Assembly: GCA_035718275.1 (NCBI GenBank)
Contig: DASTHI010000006.1
Span: 62,001 to 126,000 of the forward strand
Reading direction: 5' to 3'
DNA from: Pseudolabrys sp035718275
GTDB taxonomy: Bacteria; Pseudomonadota; Alphaproteobacteria; Rhizobiales; Xanthobacteraceae
DNA length: 64,000 nucleotides
Positions 15,379 to 23,150 of this stretch are shown piece by piece. Numbering within the stretch: position 1 is the stretch's first letter; each line of letters opens with the position of its first letter. The position numbers were made by a program, and so were the translations under genes. The notes under the pieces were generated by a model. It did not search any database and was not told the origin of the DNA. It worked only from the letters and a program-made list of their open reading frames with translations.

Positions 15379-16656
15379 TCAGGCGAGCGGCTGAAGTTTG
15401 CCGCCGAGCGGAATATTCGGCGCGGTCTTGTTTTCGGCGATCACAAGCTCGAATTTGTCATGCCTGCGCTGCCATTGGCCCGCAACAAGCGGCGTTTTCG
15501 TCACATTCTTCACAGGCTGACCGGTCCATTGGATCGGACCGACGATCGATTGATAGTTTGTTGCAACGATCGCATCGAGGATCGATTTCGGGTCGTTGAG
15601 ATCTTTGGCGCGTCCGAGCACGTCGATCGCGACTTCAAACAATGCATGCTGGAAGCCGATCGGCTGTGTCCACGGCCGGTTGGATGCTTTGGTGTAGGCG
15701 TCGGTCAGCTCGCGACAGCTTTGACCGGTCAATCCAGACTTGAACGGGTGGTGCGGCGTCCACCAGATTTCGCTCGTGAGGCCGTTGCCGCGCTCACCGA
15801 GAGATTCGATTACCGATGGGAATAGGAGCGCCTTTCCTATGGTGACGATCTTGGGTCTGAAGCCCTGCTGGGCAGCTTGCGACCAGAACGTCGCGAAATC
15901 CGGCGGGATCATGTTGCCCGTGACGATCTCGGCTCCAGCCGCTTTGAACGCCGAAATCTGCGAGGTGAAATCGCTGTTCATGAGCTGATAGCGTCCTGGG
16001 TCGTGCAATTTGTAACCCGCTTTAGCCAGCGCTGGCGGCAGGCCAAGCTTGGAATCGCCCCAGGCATTGCCGTCAGCATCATTGGGAAAAAGACCGCCCA
16101 CGACCTTGTTGGTCGGGAGTTCGTCCCAAAGCGCCAGGAATGATGCGATCACGTCCTCAAGGCCCCAGAAGAAATGATAGGTCCAGGTGAAGCCCTTTTT
16201 CGGATCGCCCTTCCGTCCGAAGAAATACGGCTGCCATGGACAATTGGTGGTGACGCAGGGCACCTCGTTCACCTCCGCCTGATCGGCGACGGGATTGGTC
16301 GTATCGGGCGTCGCCGACGCAACAATGAGATTGACCTTGTCTCCGAGGATCAGTTCGGATGCGACTTCCGCAGCACGGTTGCCACTCGACTGGCTGTCCT
16401 TGGAGATGATCTCGACCTTGTAGGTCTTGCCTGCGTTTTGCAGACCTTTCGCAAGGATCCCGCGCACCTGCTCAAGGATGAAACCGTCGGCCTCGCCAAA
16501 CCCGGCAAGCGGGCCGGTCTTCGGGCTGACATGGCCGATCTTGATCACCTGCGATTGCGCTCCGGCAGGCAGGACGCGCAGCACGGCGGGCGCGAGGAGA
16601 CCGCCCAGCGAGGCCTTGACCAGTGCGCGCCGCGAGATCGTCCGTCGTTTGCTCAT
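15379..16656 (-). CDS. ABC transporter substrate-binding protein, LivK type with Tat-like signal
   Basis: The 425-residue periplasmic binding protein is of Peripla_BP_6 type. The N-terminus RRTISRRALVKASLGG followed by a hydrophobic stretch and an Ala-x-Ala site looks like a twin-arginine signal. The mature part opens with IKIGHVSPKTGPLAGFGEAD, the standard LIV-binding start. A strong GGGAGGT ribosome site precedes the ATG. It is longer than LivK (about 370), as in aromatic-compound binding members. It lies 21 bases after the 3-hydroxyacyl-CoA dehydrogenase gene, which ties transport and metabolism into one operon. Confidence 0.92.
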   Translation of the reverse strand: MSKRRTISRRALVKASLGGLLAPAVLRVLPAGAQSQVIKIGHVSPKTGPLAGFGEADGFILEQVRGILAKGLQNAGKTYKVEIISKDSQSSGNRAAEVASELILGDKVNLIVASATPDTTNPVADQAEVNEVPCVTTNCPWQPYFFGRKGDPKKGFTWTYHFFWGLEDVIASFLALWDELPTNKVVGGLFPNDADGNAWGDSKLGLPPALAKAGYKLHDPGRYQLMNSDFTSQISAFKAAGAEIVTGNMIPPDFATFWSQAAQQGFRPKIVTIGKALLFPSVIESLGERGNGLTSEIWWTPHHPFKSGLTGQSCRELTDAYTKASNRPWTQPIGFQHALFEVAIDVLGRAKDLNDPKSILDAIVATNYQSIVGPIQWTGQPVKNVTKTPLVAGQWQRRHDKFELVIAENKTAPNIPLGGKLQPLA

Positions 16657-16677
16657 TGTTACCTCCCTGTTGTCTGG

Positions 16678-17586
16678 CTAGAGGTCCTGTGCGCGGGCCT
16701 GTTTGAGATGCTGCAGCACCCTCGCTCGCAAGCTCGCCTGCTGCTCCTGACTCCACTTGCGAAATCCCTCACCGGATTTAAAGCCGAGCTTGCCTTCACT
16801 GACGAGCTTTTCGAGATACGGCGACGGTTTGCGGCGGCTGTCGATGTCGGGCAGCACGGTCCTGTGGATCGCCAACGTCAAATCGGTTCCGACCATATCG
16901 GCGTTCTCAAGCGGGCCGAGCACCGCCAACCTGCGGCCGAATGCGGCCTTAATGACGCTGTCGACTGTTTCCGCATCGCAGATCCCTTCCTCGACGAGGG
17001 CGATGGCCTCTCGCCACAAGGCATGCTGGAGACGGTTACCGATGAAGCCGGGCACGTCCCTTTTCACGTGAGCGGCCTTCTTTCCTGCCGAGGCGTGCAG
17101 CCTGAGCGTAAAATCGACGACCTGCGGTGAGGTCCACTGTGTTTCAATTACTTCCACGAGCGGCACAAGATAGGGCGGATTCCACCAGTGCGTGCCGAGC
17201 GCGCGCTCGCGATGCGCGAGATGTCGCATAATCTCAGTGATGGGAATCACCGAAGTGTTGCTGGCAAGGACTGTGTCCGGCCGCACATACTTTTCGATCT
17301 CTGCGAAAAGTTTTTGCTTTACCGGCAGATCCTCTACGATCGCCTCCACGACGTAGTCGGCATCGCGGACCGCCTGCGGCAGATCAAAAATCGGCCGCAC
17401 CCGCTCGACTGCTTTTTCGTCATCTCCGAGCTCTTTCAGATTCGTAAGAATCCTTGCTCTGACACTGTCGAGATTTGCCGCGAGCGTATCCGTGATCGTC
17501 ACCTCGTGACCTGCGAGCGCAAATACCTGTCCGATCCCGTGTCCCATGAGGCCGGCGCCGATAACCGCAATGCGGGGCTTCGACAT
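16678..17586 (-). CDS. 3-hydroxyacyl-CoA dehydrogenase family protein
   Basis: The 302-residue enzyme has an N-terminal NAD Rossmann domain (RIAVIGAGLMGHGIGQVFAL; VLASNTSVIPITEI) and a C-terminal 3HCDH domain (KRDVPGFIGNRLQHALWREA; GFKSGEGFRKW). It oxidises a 3-hydroxyacyl-CoA or a related 3-hydroxy acid. THWWNPPYLVPLVEVI is closer to 3-hydroxybutyryl-CoA/hydroxy-acid types than to multifunctional FadB. ATG 17586 is two bases after the preceding SDR stop. The reading frame upstream of it is only a shadow of the SDR gene. Confidence 0.9.
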   Translation of the reverse strand: MSKPRIAVIGAGLMGHGIGQVFALAGHEVTITDTLAANLDSVRARILTNLKELGDDEKAVERVRPIFDLPQAVRDADYVVEAIVEDLPVKQKLFAEIEKYVRPDTVLASNTSVIPITEIMRHLAHRERALGTHWWNPPYLVPLVEVIETQWTSPQVVDFTLRLHASAGKKAAHVKRDVPGFIGNRLQHALWREAIALVEEGICDAETVDSVIKAAFGRRLAVLGPLENADMVGTDLTLAIHRTVLPDIDSRRKPSPYLEKLVSEGKLGFKSGEGFRKWSQEQQASLRARVLQHLKQARAQDL

Positions 17587-17588
17587 TG

Positions 17589-18392
17589 CTATCCAGCCGT
17601 ATAGCCGCCGTCGGCGTAAAGGATGTGACCCGTGTAGAAATCCGATGCCTTTGAGGCGAGGAACAGCAGCGGTCCCGCGAGATCCTCCGGTTCGCCAAGG
17701 CGGCCTTTCGGGACACGCGCAAGAAAACCTTTGCGCACGGTTTGTGCACGCTCGGTGTCCTCGTACATCCAGGCAGTCAGCGGCGAGCGAAAAACAGTCG
17801 GCCCGAGCGCATTGACTGTGATGCCGGTCTCGCCCCATTCGCAGCCAAGCGCCTTGGTGATGCCATCCACTGCCGATTTCGAAGCGCAATACGCGCTGTA
17901 GCCGGCAGGATGCCCGAGCAGTCCGCGAGCGGACGAGGTAAGAATCACCTTTCCACCCTGTCCTTGCTTGAGCATCTGCTTGCCCGCGGCGCGCGCCATC
18001 AGCCATGATTGATTGACGTTCGCGTCCATGACCTCGAGAAAATCGGCGTATTTTTGCTCGACGATTTTCGAGACCTTGTTGAGTCCGGAAGCGACGACCA
18101 AGATGTCTAGGCGCCCAAATTTGTCGACAGCGGCGTTCACGATCTTGTCGCAGTTTTCTTCCGAGCTTGGACGCAGCGCGACGATCTCGGTTTTGCCGCC
18201 GAGCCTCCCGCACTCTGCTGCGACTTTCTTCAATTCGTCAGCTCTGCTTGCCGCAAGAACCAAGTTCGCGCCGGCGCCGGCGAACGTCTTTGCGGCAAGA
18301 GCTCCGAACGCGCCGGACGCACCTGTGATGATGGCGGTTTTTCCCTTTATGTCGAACAGGGAGAGTGGGTTTTTCAGGAACTCGTCGGACAT
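17589..18392 (-). CDS. Short-chain dehydrogenase/reductase
   Basis: The 267-residue classical SDR has the NAD(P) site TGASGAFGALAAKTFAGAG, a DILVVASG stretch replacing the usual NNAG, catalytic Ser in ILTSSARGLLGH and YSAYCASKSAVDGI for Tyr-x3-Lys. The C-terminus FLASKASDFYTGHILYADGG is standard. The start at 18392 has GGGAGGG 4 bases upstream; an upstream extension of the frame is rich in Arg/Lys and lacks features. It would oxidise a hydroxy group of a pathway intermediate. It is part of the long minus-strand operon. Confidence 0.9.
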   Translation of the reverse strand: MSDEFLKNPLSLFDIKGKTAIITGASGAFGALAAKTFAGAGANLVLAASRADELKKVAAECGRLGGKTEIVALRPSSEENCDKIVNAAVDKFGRLDILVVASGLNKVSKIVEQKYADFLEVMDANVNQSWLMARAAGKQMLKQGQGGKVILTSSARGLLGHPAGYSAYCASKSAVDGITKALGCEWGETGITVNALGPTVFRSPLTAWMYEDTERAQTVRKGFLARVPKGRLGEPEDLAGPLLFLASKASDFYTGHILYADGGYTAG

Positions 18393-18480
18393 TTTGCCCT
18401 CCCGCGATTTTTTCTCGCCGCGCCAAAAAACGCGATCAGACGATTTTTTCCTCTTGCCGCCGATCAGGCCGGAATGATCC

Positions 18481-18822
18481 TCACTTCGGCGGCGCAGCAA
18501 CAGCAACCAGGATCGTGCAAACTTCGCTGCCGCGGTTGATGATCTCACGGTTTTCGTTCGGTGCGATGAAGCAGGTGTCGCCGGGCCCTGCCACGATTTC
18601 CTTTCCGCCGGCGATCACGGTCAGCTCGCCCTTAAGGATGTGGTAGATCTTCTCGGGCGGCGAAGCATCGGGACCCGCGCCACCACCAGGCTGAAAATGC
18701 GAGATGCCGAACGTCAATGCCTGCGAGCCTCCCATTTCGGCGCCGAAAATACGCAGCGACTCGTAGTTGCGGTGGTTGGGTGCCTCGTACGGCTTGGCTT
18801 CGGAAAGCTTCCTTACAATCAT
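18481..18822 (-). CDS. Single-domain cupin protein
   Basis: The 113-residue beta-barrel cupin has motif 1 around SPPEKIYHILKGELTV and motif 2 around AGPGDTCFIAPNENREIIN. The metal ligands are incomplete (few His in motif 1), so it may be a binding or structural protein instead of a dioxygenase. The start ATG shares a base with the stop of the cyclase gene (TGATG), so the two are translationally coupled. The role in the operon is unknown. Confidence 0.8.
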   Translation of the reverse strand: MIVRKLSEAKPYEAPNHRNYESLRIFGAEMGGSQALTFGISHFQPGGGAGPDASPPEKIYHILKGELTVIAGGKEIVAGPGDTCFIAPNENREIINRGSEVCTILVAVAAPPK

Positions 18823-19682
18823 CAGAATTTTCTCCCGCGCTCGATGCGATATTTTCCTGTCGGATCGACAATCGCGACGAGGCGAACGATGCAGCCGTCG
18901 CCACGATCCCAGTTCCAGGGGAAATAGGCGAATGTGCACCGCTTGCCGGTGACCTTGTCGATGTCGCCGCCGACATTCTCTATCCCGAGGATCCCGTTCT
19001 TGAACAGGATCCGGTGAACCGGCTCCCATTCGGGAAAGTCGTCTTTCCAGTCGCGTCCGCCTGACCACTCCCGGTATTCGTCGGCGAGGTGCGGATGCAA
19101 AGGGCCGTTGCGTTGCGGACCGATCGCCGTCGCAAGCGGGTGATCGTTCGCCTGCGTGTCGTGACCGACCACCTTCACTTTCTTTTCAACGAACCATTCT
19201 CCCGCGGAGGGCACAAAGCCGGGAGCCCGGCAGAAATAATCCTCGCTGTCCTCGTAGTATTTGTGCCAGCCGGTGTTGACGATCACGACGTCCCGTGGAC
19301 GCACCACCTTGCCGCAGGCGCTTTCCAGGTCATCGCCCGTGATCGGCTCCCATTTGTTCTTCGGGATCGAAACCACGATGCCGGTGCCGAAAAAATGCGG
19401 CAGGGGTACTTCATCGATGAAGGGCGTGCCTTGGACGACATGAGCGGGAGCGTCGATATGCGTCGTATTGTGCATCGAGGTCGTAATTCGCTGCGACAGA
19501 ACGCCTGATTTCGCCATGTAATGGATGCGCTCGATCTTGACGTCTTCGAAATATGGCCAGTTCGGCGATTGGTACCCGAACCGATGCGACAGGTTGTAAA
19601 ATTCCAGCCCCATGCTGTTCTTGAGATTTTCTTCGAACATTACGCCGCGAATTCTTTTGGCCACGGCTTCCTCCCTTCCCAT
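18822..19682 (-). CDS. Cyclase/kynurenine formamidase-like metal hydrolase
   Basis: The 286-residue protein is of the Pfam Cyclase family. Its metal motif, usually HxGTHxDxPxH, reads MHNTTHIDAPAHVVQG, conserved at the His and Asp positions. Further features are PRDVVIVNTGWHKYY and VVGHDTQANDHPLATAIG. Members hydrolyse formamides, lactones or cyclic amides (formylkynurenine, isatin, polyketide lactones). It sits directly after IclR on the same strand (43 bases) and overlaps the cupin gene. Substrate unknown. Confidence 0.87.
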   Translation of the reverse strand: MGREEAVAKRIRGVMFEENLKNSMGLEFYNLSHRFGYQSPNWPYFEDVKIERIHYMAKSGVLSQRITTSMHNTTHIDAPAHVVQGTPFIDEVPLPHFFGTGIVVSIPKNKWEPITGDDLESACGKVVRPRDVVIVNTGWHKYYEDSEDYFCRAPGFVPSAGEWFVEKKVKVVGHDTQANDHPLATAIGPQRNGPLHPHLADEYREWSGGRDWKDDFPEWEPVHRILFKNGILGIENVGGDIDKVTGKRCTFAYFPWNWDRGDGCIVRLVAIVDPTGKYRIERGRKF

Positions 19683-19725
19683 GAATCGTCGCTTAGTGTT
19701 CTGACGTGTCCGGCCAGATATCCGT

Positions 19726-20496
19726 TCAGGCGGAGGACGAACGCATGTGCGCCTCCAAAGCGGTTTTGGCAGAAACGAGTCTTTCGGCGATCAGCGCCTG
19801 CCGATCGGCAAACCGCTGGCTCGGTACAGGCACGGAAATGGCAACTGCATTGCCCAACGGATCCTGCAAGGCGACTCCGACGGCGCAGATCCCCAGCGTG
19901 TGTTCCTCCCGGTCATAAGCCACACCCTTGCGGCGTGCTGATTTGAGATCGGCAAGCAGGGCGTCAAGCCGGGTCAGCGTCTTCGGCGTGCGCGCTTCAT
20001 AGGTCCGGCCGATTAGCGACTCGATCGCCTTCTCCGTAAGCCGAGAAAGATAAGCCTTGCCGTTAGCCGTGCAGTGCAGCGGAAACGTATCTCCGACGGC
20101 AGATACAGCGCGCAAACGCTGCGACCCGATCACCTGGTCGATGAAAACCAGGTGATCTTTTTTCACGGTCGACAAATCGACAGTTTCGTGCAGTTCCTCT
20201 GATAGTCGTTCGAGAAACGGCCGCGCCATCGCGATAAAATCGCTACGTACCGAGGCCGCCAGGCGCAGAATCGTCGGCCCCAGCCGCACGCGGCCATTCG
20301 GCGTGGCTGCGATCACGAGCTGTTCGGATTCGAGTGCAGCGACAATTCGCTGCACGGTCGAGCGGGCGAGGTTCACGCGCTGAGCGATCTGGCCGAGACT
20401 TAGTCCGGTATTCTCTTCTTCGAGCGCACGCAGGATTGTGGCCGCGCGCGCGATCACCTGTACCTGGCTTTTCTCGTTTGTAACGAGCCGCGTCAT
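19726..20496 (-). CDS. IclR-family transcriptional regulator
   Basis: The 256-residue regulator has an N-terminal winged HTH (VIARAATILRALEEENTGLS; IAQRVNLARSTVQRIVAALE) and a C-terminal effector domain with LHCTANGKAYLSRL and GICAVGVALQDPLGNAVAI. I chose ATG 20496; a GTG one codon upstream is possible. It is the first gene of the long minus-strand operon and is divergent from a decarboxylase-like gene. A short inverted repeat lies in the 115-base gap between them. It most likely regulates both directions. Confidence 0.92.
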   Translation of the reverse strand: MTRLVTNEKSQVQVIARAATILRALEEENTGLSLGQIAQRVNLARSTVQRIVAALESEQLVIAATPNGRVRLGPTILRLAASVRSDFIAMARPFLERLSEELHETVDLSTVKKDHLVFIDQVIGSQRLRAVSAVGDTFPLHCTANGKAYLSRLTEKAIESLIGRTYEARTPKTLTRLDALLADLKSARRKGVAYDREEHTLGICAVGVALQDPLGNAVAISVPVPSQRFADRQALIAERLVSAKTALEAHMRSSSA

Positions 20497-20537
20497 CACG
20501 CTTCCTCACCGCATATCGGCGATCTCTGTCGCCTTGC

Positions 20538-20552
20538 ATCGTGGGACACGAT
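20538..20552. promoter_or_regulatory. Candidate operator between IclR and divergent decarboxylase gene
   Basis: The inverted repeat ATCGTG-GGA-CACGAT lies in the middle of the 115-base divergent promoter region, 42 bases from the IclR start and 60 from the opposite start. Its size and position suit an IclR-type site. No consensus match is claimed. Confidence 0.4.
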
Positions 20553-20611
20553 AGCCCAAAATCCGATACAGGAAAAACACACTTGCGGGGCTCAGGCCTA
20601 GGGAGGTCTGC

Positions 20612-21562
20612 ATGGTCGAGAAGATCGCGCTGGAAGAGCATTTCCTGGATCCCGCCACCGAGCCCTATTGGCGGCCGACCATGGTCGACGTCGCTCCAGC
20701 AAAAACGGCACAACTTTACGAAGCGCTCGCAAGCTTTGGCGAGCAGCGCCTTGCCATGATGGAGAAGACCGGCATCGCGCATGCGGTGTTGGCGATCGCC
20801 GGACCCGGAGTGCAGGCCGAGCGAGACACTGCAACAGCCGTTCGTGCGGCACGGGCTTCGAATGATTTTCTCGCGAAGGAGGTTGATAAGCGCCCTGCAC
20901 GTTATTCCGGTTTTGCACATCTCCCGATGCAGGATGCCATTGCTGCAGCCGATGAGCTTGAACGGTGTGTCCGCGACCTTAAATTTCGCGGCGCCATGAT
21001 CAACGGCCACACGAATGGCAAATATCTCGACGACCGTTCATACGATCCCTTCTGGGAGCGTGCTGCCGCGCTCGGCGTGCCCATCTATCTGCATCCGGCC
21101 GATCCGATCGCGCCTATGCCGGCAATCGCTGGCTACAATGTCCTCGCGCGTCCGATGTGGGGCTGGGGCGTGGAGACTGGGTCGCATGCGCTGCGGATCA
21201 TATGCAGCGGCGTTTTCCATCGGTATCCGAAGGCGAAGCTGGTGCTCGGGCATCTGGGCGAAACGCTGCCGTTCCAATTGTGGCGGTTCGACAGCCGATC
21301 GGCGCCTTATGGATGGAATCTGCCGAAGCCGCCCTCGCAATACCTGAGGGAGAACGTCTGGGTAACGACCTCCGGGATGTATGATTTGCCGCCTGTGCGC
21401 TGCTCGCTGGATGCTCTCGGTCGCGATCGTGTGATGTTCTCCGCGGACTATCCGTTCGACTGGCCTGGCTGCGAATTCATAGACACAGTGCCGCTCGAGG
21501 ACGGCGTTCGTCGTGATGTGGCATACAACAATGCCGCCAAGCTGCTCGGTCTAATGAACTGA
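20612..21562 (+). CDS. Gamma-resorcylate/2,3-dihydroxybenzoate decarboxylase-like amidohydrolase
   Basis: The 316-residue metal-dependent amidohydrolase opens with VEKIALEEHFLDP, the E-x-H start of gamma-resorcylate and 2,3-dihydroxybenzoate decarboxylases. Further metal and catalytic regions are VPIYLHPADPIAPMP, KLVLGHLGETLPF and VMFSADYPFDW. These enzymes decarboxylate hydroxybenzoates without a redox cofactor. AGGGAGG lies 6 bases before the ATG. It is divergent from the IclR/LIV operon and probably shares its regulator. The exact hydroxy acid is not determinable here; some relatives are simple hydrolases. Confidence 0.85.
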   Translation: MVEKIALEEHFLDPATEPYWRPTMVDVAPAKTAQLYEALASFGEQRLAMMEKTGIAHAVLAIAGPGVQAERDTATAVRAARASNDFLAKEVDKRPARYSGFAHLPMQDAIAAADELERCVRDLKFRGAMINGHTNGKYLDDRSYDPFWERAAALGVPIYLHPADPIAPMPAIAGYNVLARPMWGWGVETGSHALRIICSGVFHRYPKAKLVLGHLGETLPFQLWRFDSRSAPYGWNLPKPPSQYLRENVWVTTSGMYDLPPVRCSLDALGRDRVMFSADYPFDWPGCEFIDTVPLEDGVRRDVAYNNAAKLLGLMN

Positions 21563-21594
21563 GTTTTTCAAATTGAGGCAGTGTGGTCAGAGAC

Positions 21595-22554
21595 TCACCT
21601 CGCTTCGATCACCCGCACCGGCTTTCCGTCGAGCCAGGCGCGAATATCCTCGACGATATCTGGGAAATATTTGCGATAGTTCTGCTCGCTGACATAACCA
21701 AGGTGCGGCGTGATGACGACGTTGTCCATCTTGCGAAACGGATGGTCCAGCGGCAGGGGCTCAATGTCGAAAACGTCCAGCCCCGCGCCCGCGATCGATT
21801 TCGCACTCAGAGCCGCAATAAGCGCCTTTTCATCCACGATGGGGCCACGTGAGGTGTTGATCAGGTAGGCTGTCTTCTTCATGAGCCCGAGTTCGTTCGC
21901 GCCGACGAGGCCTCGCGAGCGGTCGCTCAACACGAGATGGATGGTGATGAAATCCGAGTTGCGAAAAAGGTCTTCCTTCGAGACATATTCCGCGCCGGCA
22001 GCCTTCGCCTTTTCCGTTGTCAGGTTTTGGCTCCAGGCAGCGATCTTCATGCCGAATGCCTTGCCGACCGCGGCAGAGCGCTGGCCGAGCTTTCCGAGGC
22101 CCACTACCCCGAGAGTCTGCCCTTCGAGATCGCGGCCGATGGTAACCTGCCATCGCGCGCCGCCCTTCAGCCGCGCGTTTTCAAATCCGATGCGCCGGGT
22201 CAGTTCAAGCATCAGGCCAAATGCAATTCCCGTCGTGGGACTACCGACTGCTCCCGTGCCGCAGACAACGATTCCGCGTTCTGCGCAAGACTTGAGGTCG
22301 AAAGAATTGTTGCGGGCGCCGGTTGTGATCAGCAACTTGAGATCCGGTAGCGCCTCGATCACCCGCCGTGGGAAAGGTGTCCTTTCACGCATTCCGACGA
22401 TGACGGCAAAGCCCTGCAGTGCCCGGATGGCCTCCTCGGCATCGGCAAAGGGTTCGTTGAAGACCTTGATGTTTACGTCGTTGGCTATGGATGACCAGTC
22501 GGCAAAGCTCATCGCGACATTCTGATAGTCGTCCAGGATGGCAGCCCGAACCAT
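21595..22554 (-). CDS. D-2-hydroxyacid dehydrogenase family protein (SerA-like)
   Basis: The 319-residue NAD-dependent enzyme has the domain order catalytic, NAD-binding, catalytic. NAD motif: LGVVGLGKLGQRSAAVGKAF. Catalytic Arg in LINTSRGPIVDE, Glu in VFDIEPLPLDHP, His in NVVITPHLGYVSEQN. It reduces or oxidises a 2-keto/2-hydroxy acid such as hydroxypyruvate or phosphoglycerate analogues. It is convergent with the decarboxylase-like gene (32 bases apart), so it is a separate transcript. The start has a GAGGAGTATC site just before it. Confidence 0.9.
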   Translation of the reverse strand: MVRAAILDDYQNVAMSFADWSSIANDVNIKVFNEPFADAEEAIRALQGFAVIVGMRERTPFPRRVIEALPDLKLLITTGARNNSFDLKSCAERGIVVCGTGAVGSPTTGIAFGLMLELTRRIGFENARLKGGARWQVTIGRDLEGQTLGVVGLGKLGQRSAAVGKAFGMKIAAWSQNLTTEKAKAAGAEYVSKEDLFRNSDFITIHLVLSDRSRGLVGANELGLMKKTAYLINTSRGPIVDEKALIAALSAKSIAGAGLDVFDIEPLPLDHPFRKMDNVVITPHLGYVSEQNYRKYFPDIVEDIRAWLDGKPVRVIEAR

Positions 22555-22573
22555 GCTCTTGATACTCCTCCGC

Positions 22574-22600
22574 CGCGCCGCTCGCCTCGTGAGCGGCGCG
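22574..22600 (-). terminator. GC-rich stem-loop between small ORF and D-2-hydroxyacid dehydrogenase gene
   Basis: Arms CGCGCCGCTC (22574-22583) and GAGCGGCGCG (22591-22600) pair perfectly over 10 bp with a 7-base loop. It lies 38 bases after the small-ORF stop and 20 bases before the dehydrogenase start. It has no T-run, so it may act as a weak terminator or mRNA-stability hairpin. Confidence 0.4.
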
Positions 22601-22637
22601 CCAATTTAGGGCGGGCGGACCGAAAAGATAGGGGGTA

Positions 22638-22835
22638 TCAGGCCGGAGGAAGGCCGCGCTTGGCCCGCCAGGCAGGCCCAGGCCCGCGCATATAGTGAAG
22701 TTCGGGCCGATAAGGACGAATTGCGTCGCGGGTCAGATCCCGCCAGAACTCGGCAACCGCGTTCCGGAAGGTCATCAGTGGCCGCGGCATCAGTGCGATG
22801 GCGGAACCGGAAAGTGCCAGGATCGCTCGGCTCAT
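22638..22835 (-). CDS. Small hypothetical protein, one hydrophobic segment
   Basis: The predicted 65-residue protein has a short hydrophobic N-terminus (SRAILALSGSAIALMPRPL) followed by a Trp/Arg-rich basic half (NAVAEFWRDLTRDAIRPYRP, GPGPAWRAKRGL). A very strong GGGAGGAGG site sits 4 bases upstream of ATG 22835, the main reason to accept it. No family was recognised. The same region is open on other frames, so the call is moderate. Confidence 0.5.
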   Translation of the reverse strand: MSRAILALSGSAIALMPRPLMTFRNAVAEFWRDLTRDAIRPYRPELHYMRGPGPAWRAKRGLPPA

Positions 22836-23150
22836 GGCCTCCTCCCTCACGATGGGGACGGGCGTTTGCGCTCGCCTCTTTATCTTCGTCGTCCATAAGG
22901 GCGCTGAAGTTCATCGCAGGGGACGATCATGGCGCCGAGTCGGTTAATGACTTGTGCCCAGGCATTGCCGCCTGTGAACTTTTTGCAATCAGGCTTTCTA
23001 GAGGTTTACTGCGCCGGCAGCCCGAGCGGGCGGGGCGAGCTTGCTCTTTCGGGTTCCCGCATTTACATCAGCCCCGCATTCCCGACAAAACGTGCAGTCG
23101 CGCGTGACCGCGTGCGGTCGGATTCGGGCTGGAGCGATTTCGAGAAGCCG
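22836..23150. other. Gap between small ORF and ettA: leader of ettA
   Basis: This is a 315-base divergent region. The ettA frame stays open upstream to 22929, but that part shows no ABC homology and the EttA N-terminus begins at 23151. I see no RNA gene or repeat. It presumably contains the promoters for both flanking genes. Confidence 0.4.

Noticed and set aside
17587..18213. N-terminal extension of the 3-hydroxyacyl-CoA dehydrogenase frame
   Set aside because: It is Arg-rich, overlaps the SDR gene, and the Rossmann start is exactly at 17586.
22929..23150. N-terminal extension of the EttA-like protein
   Set aside because: No ABC-F homology, and EttA proteins begin at the equivalent of 23151.
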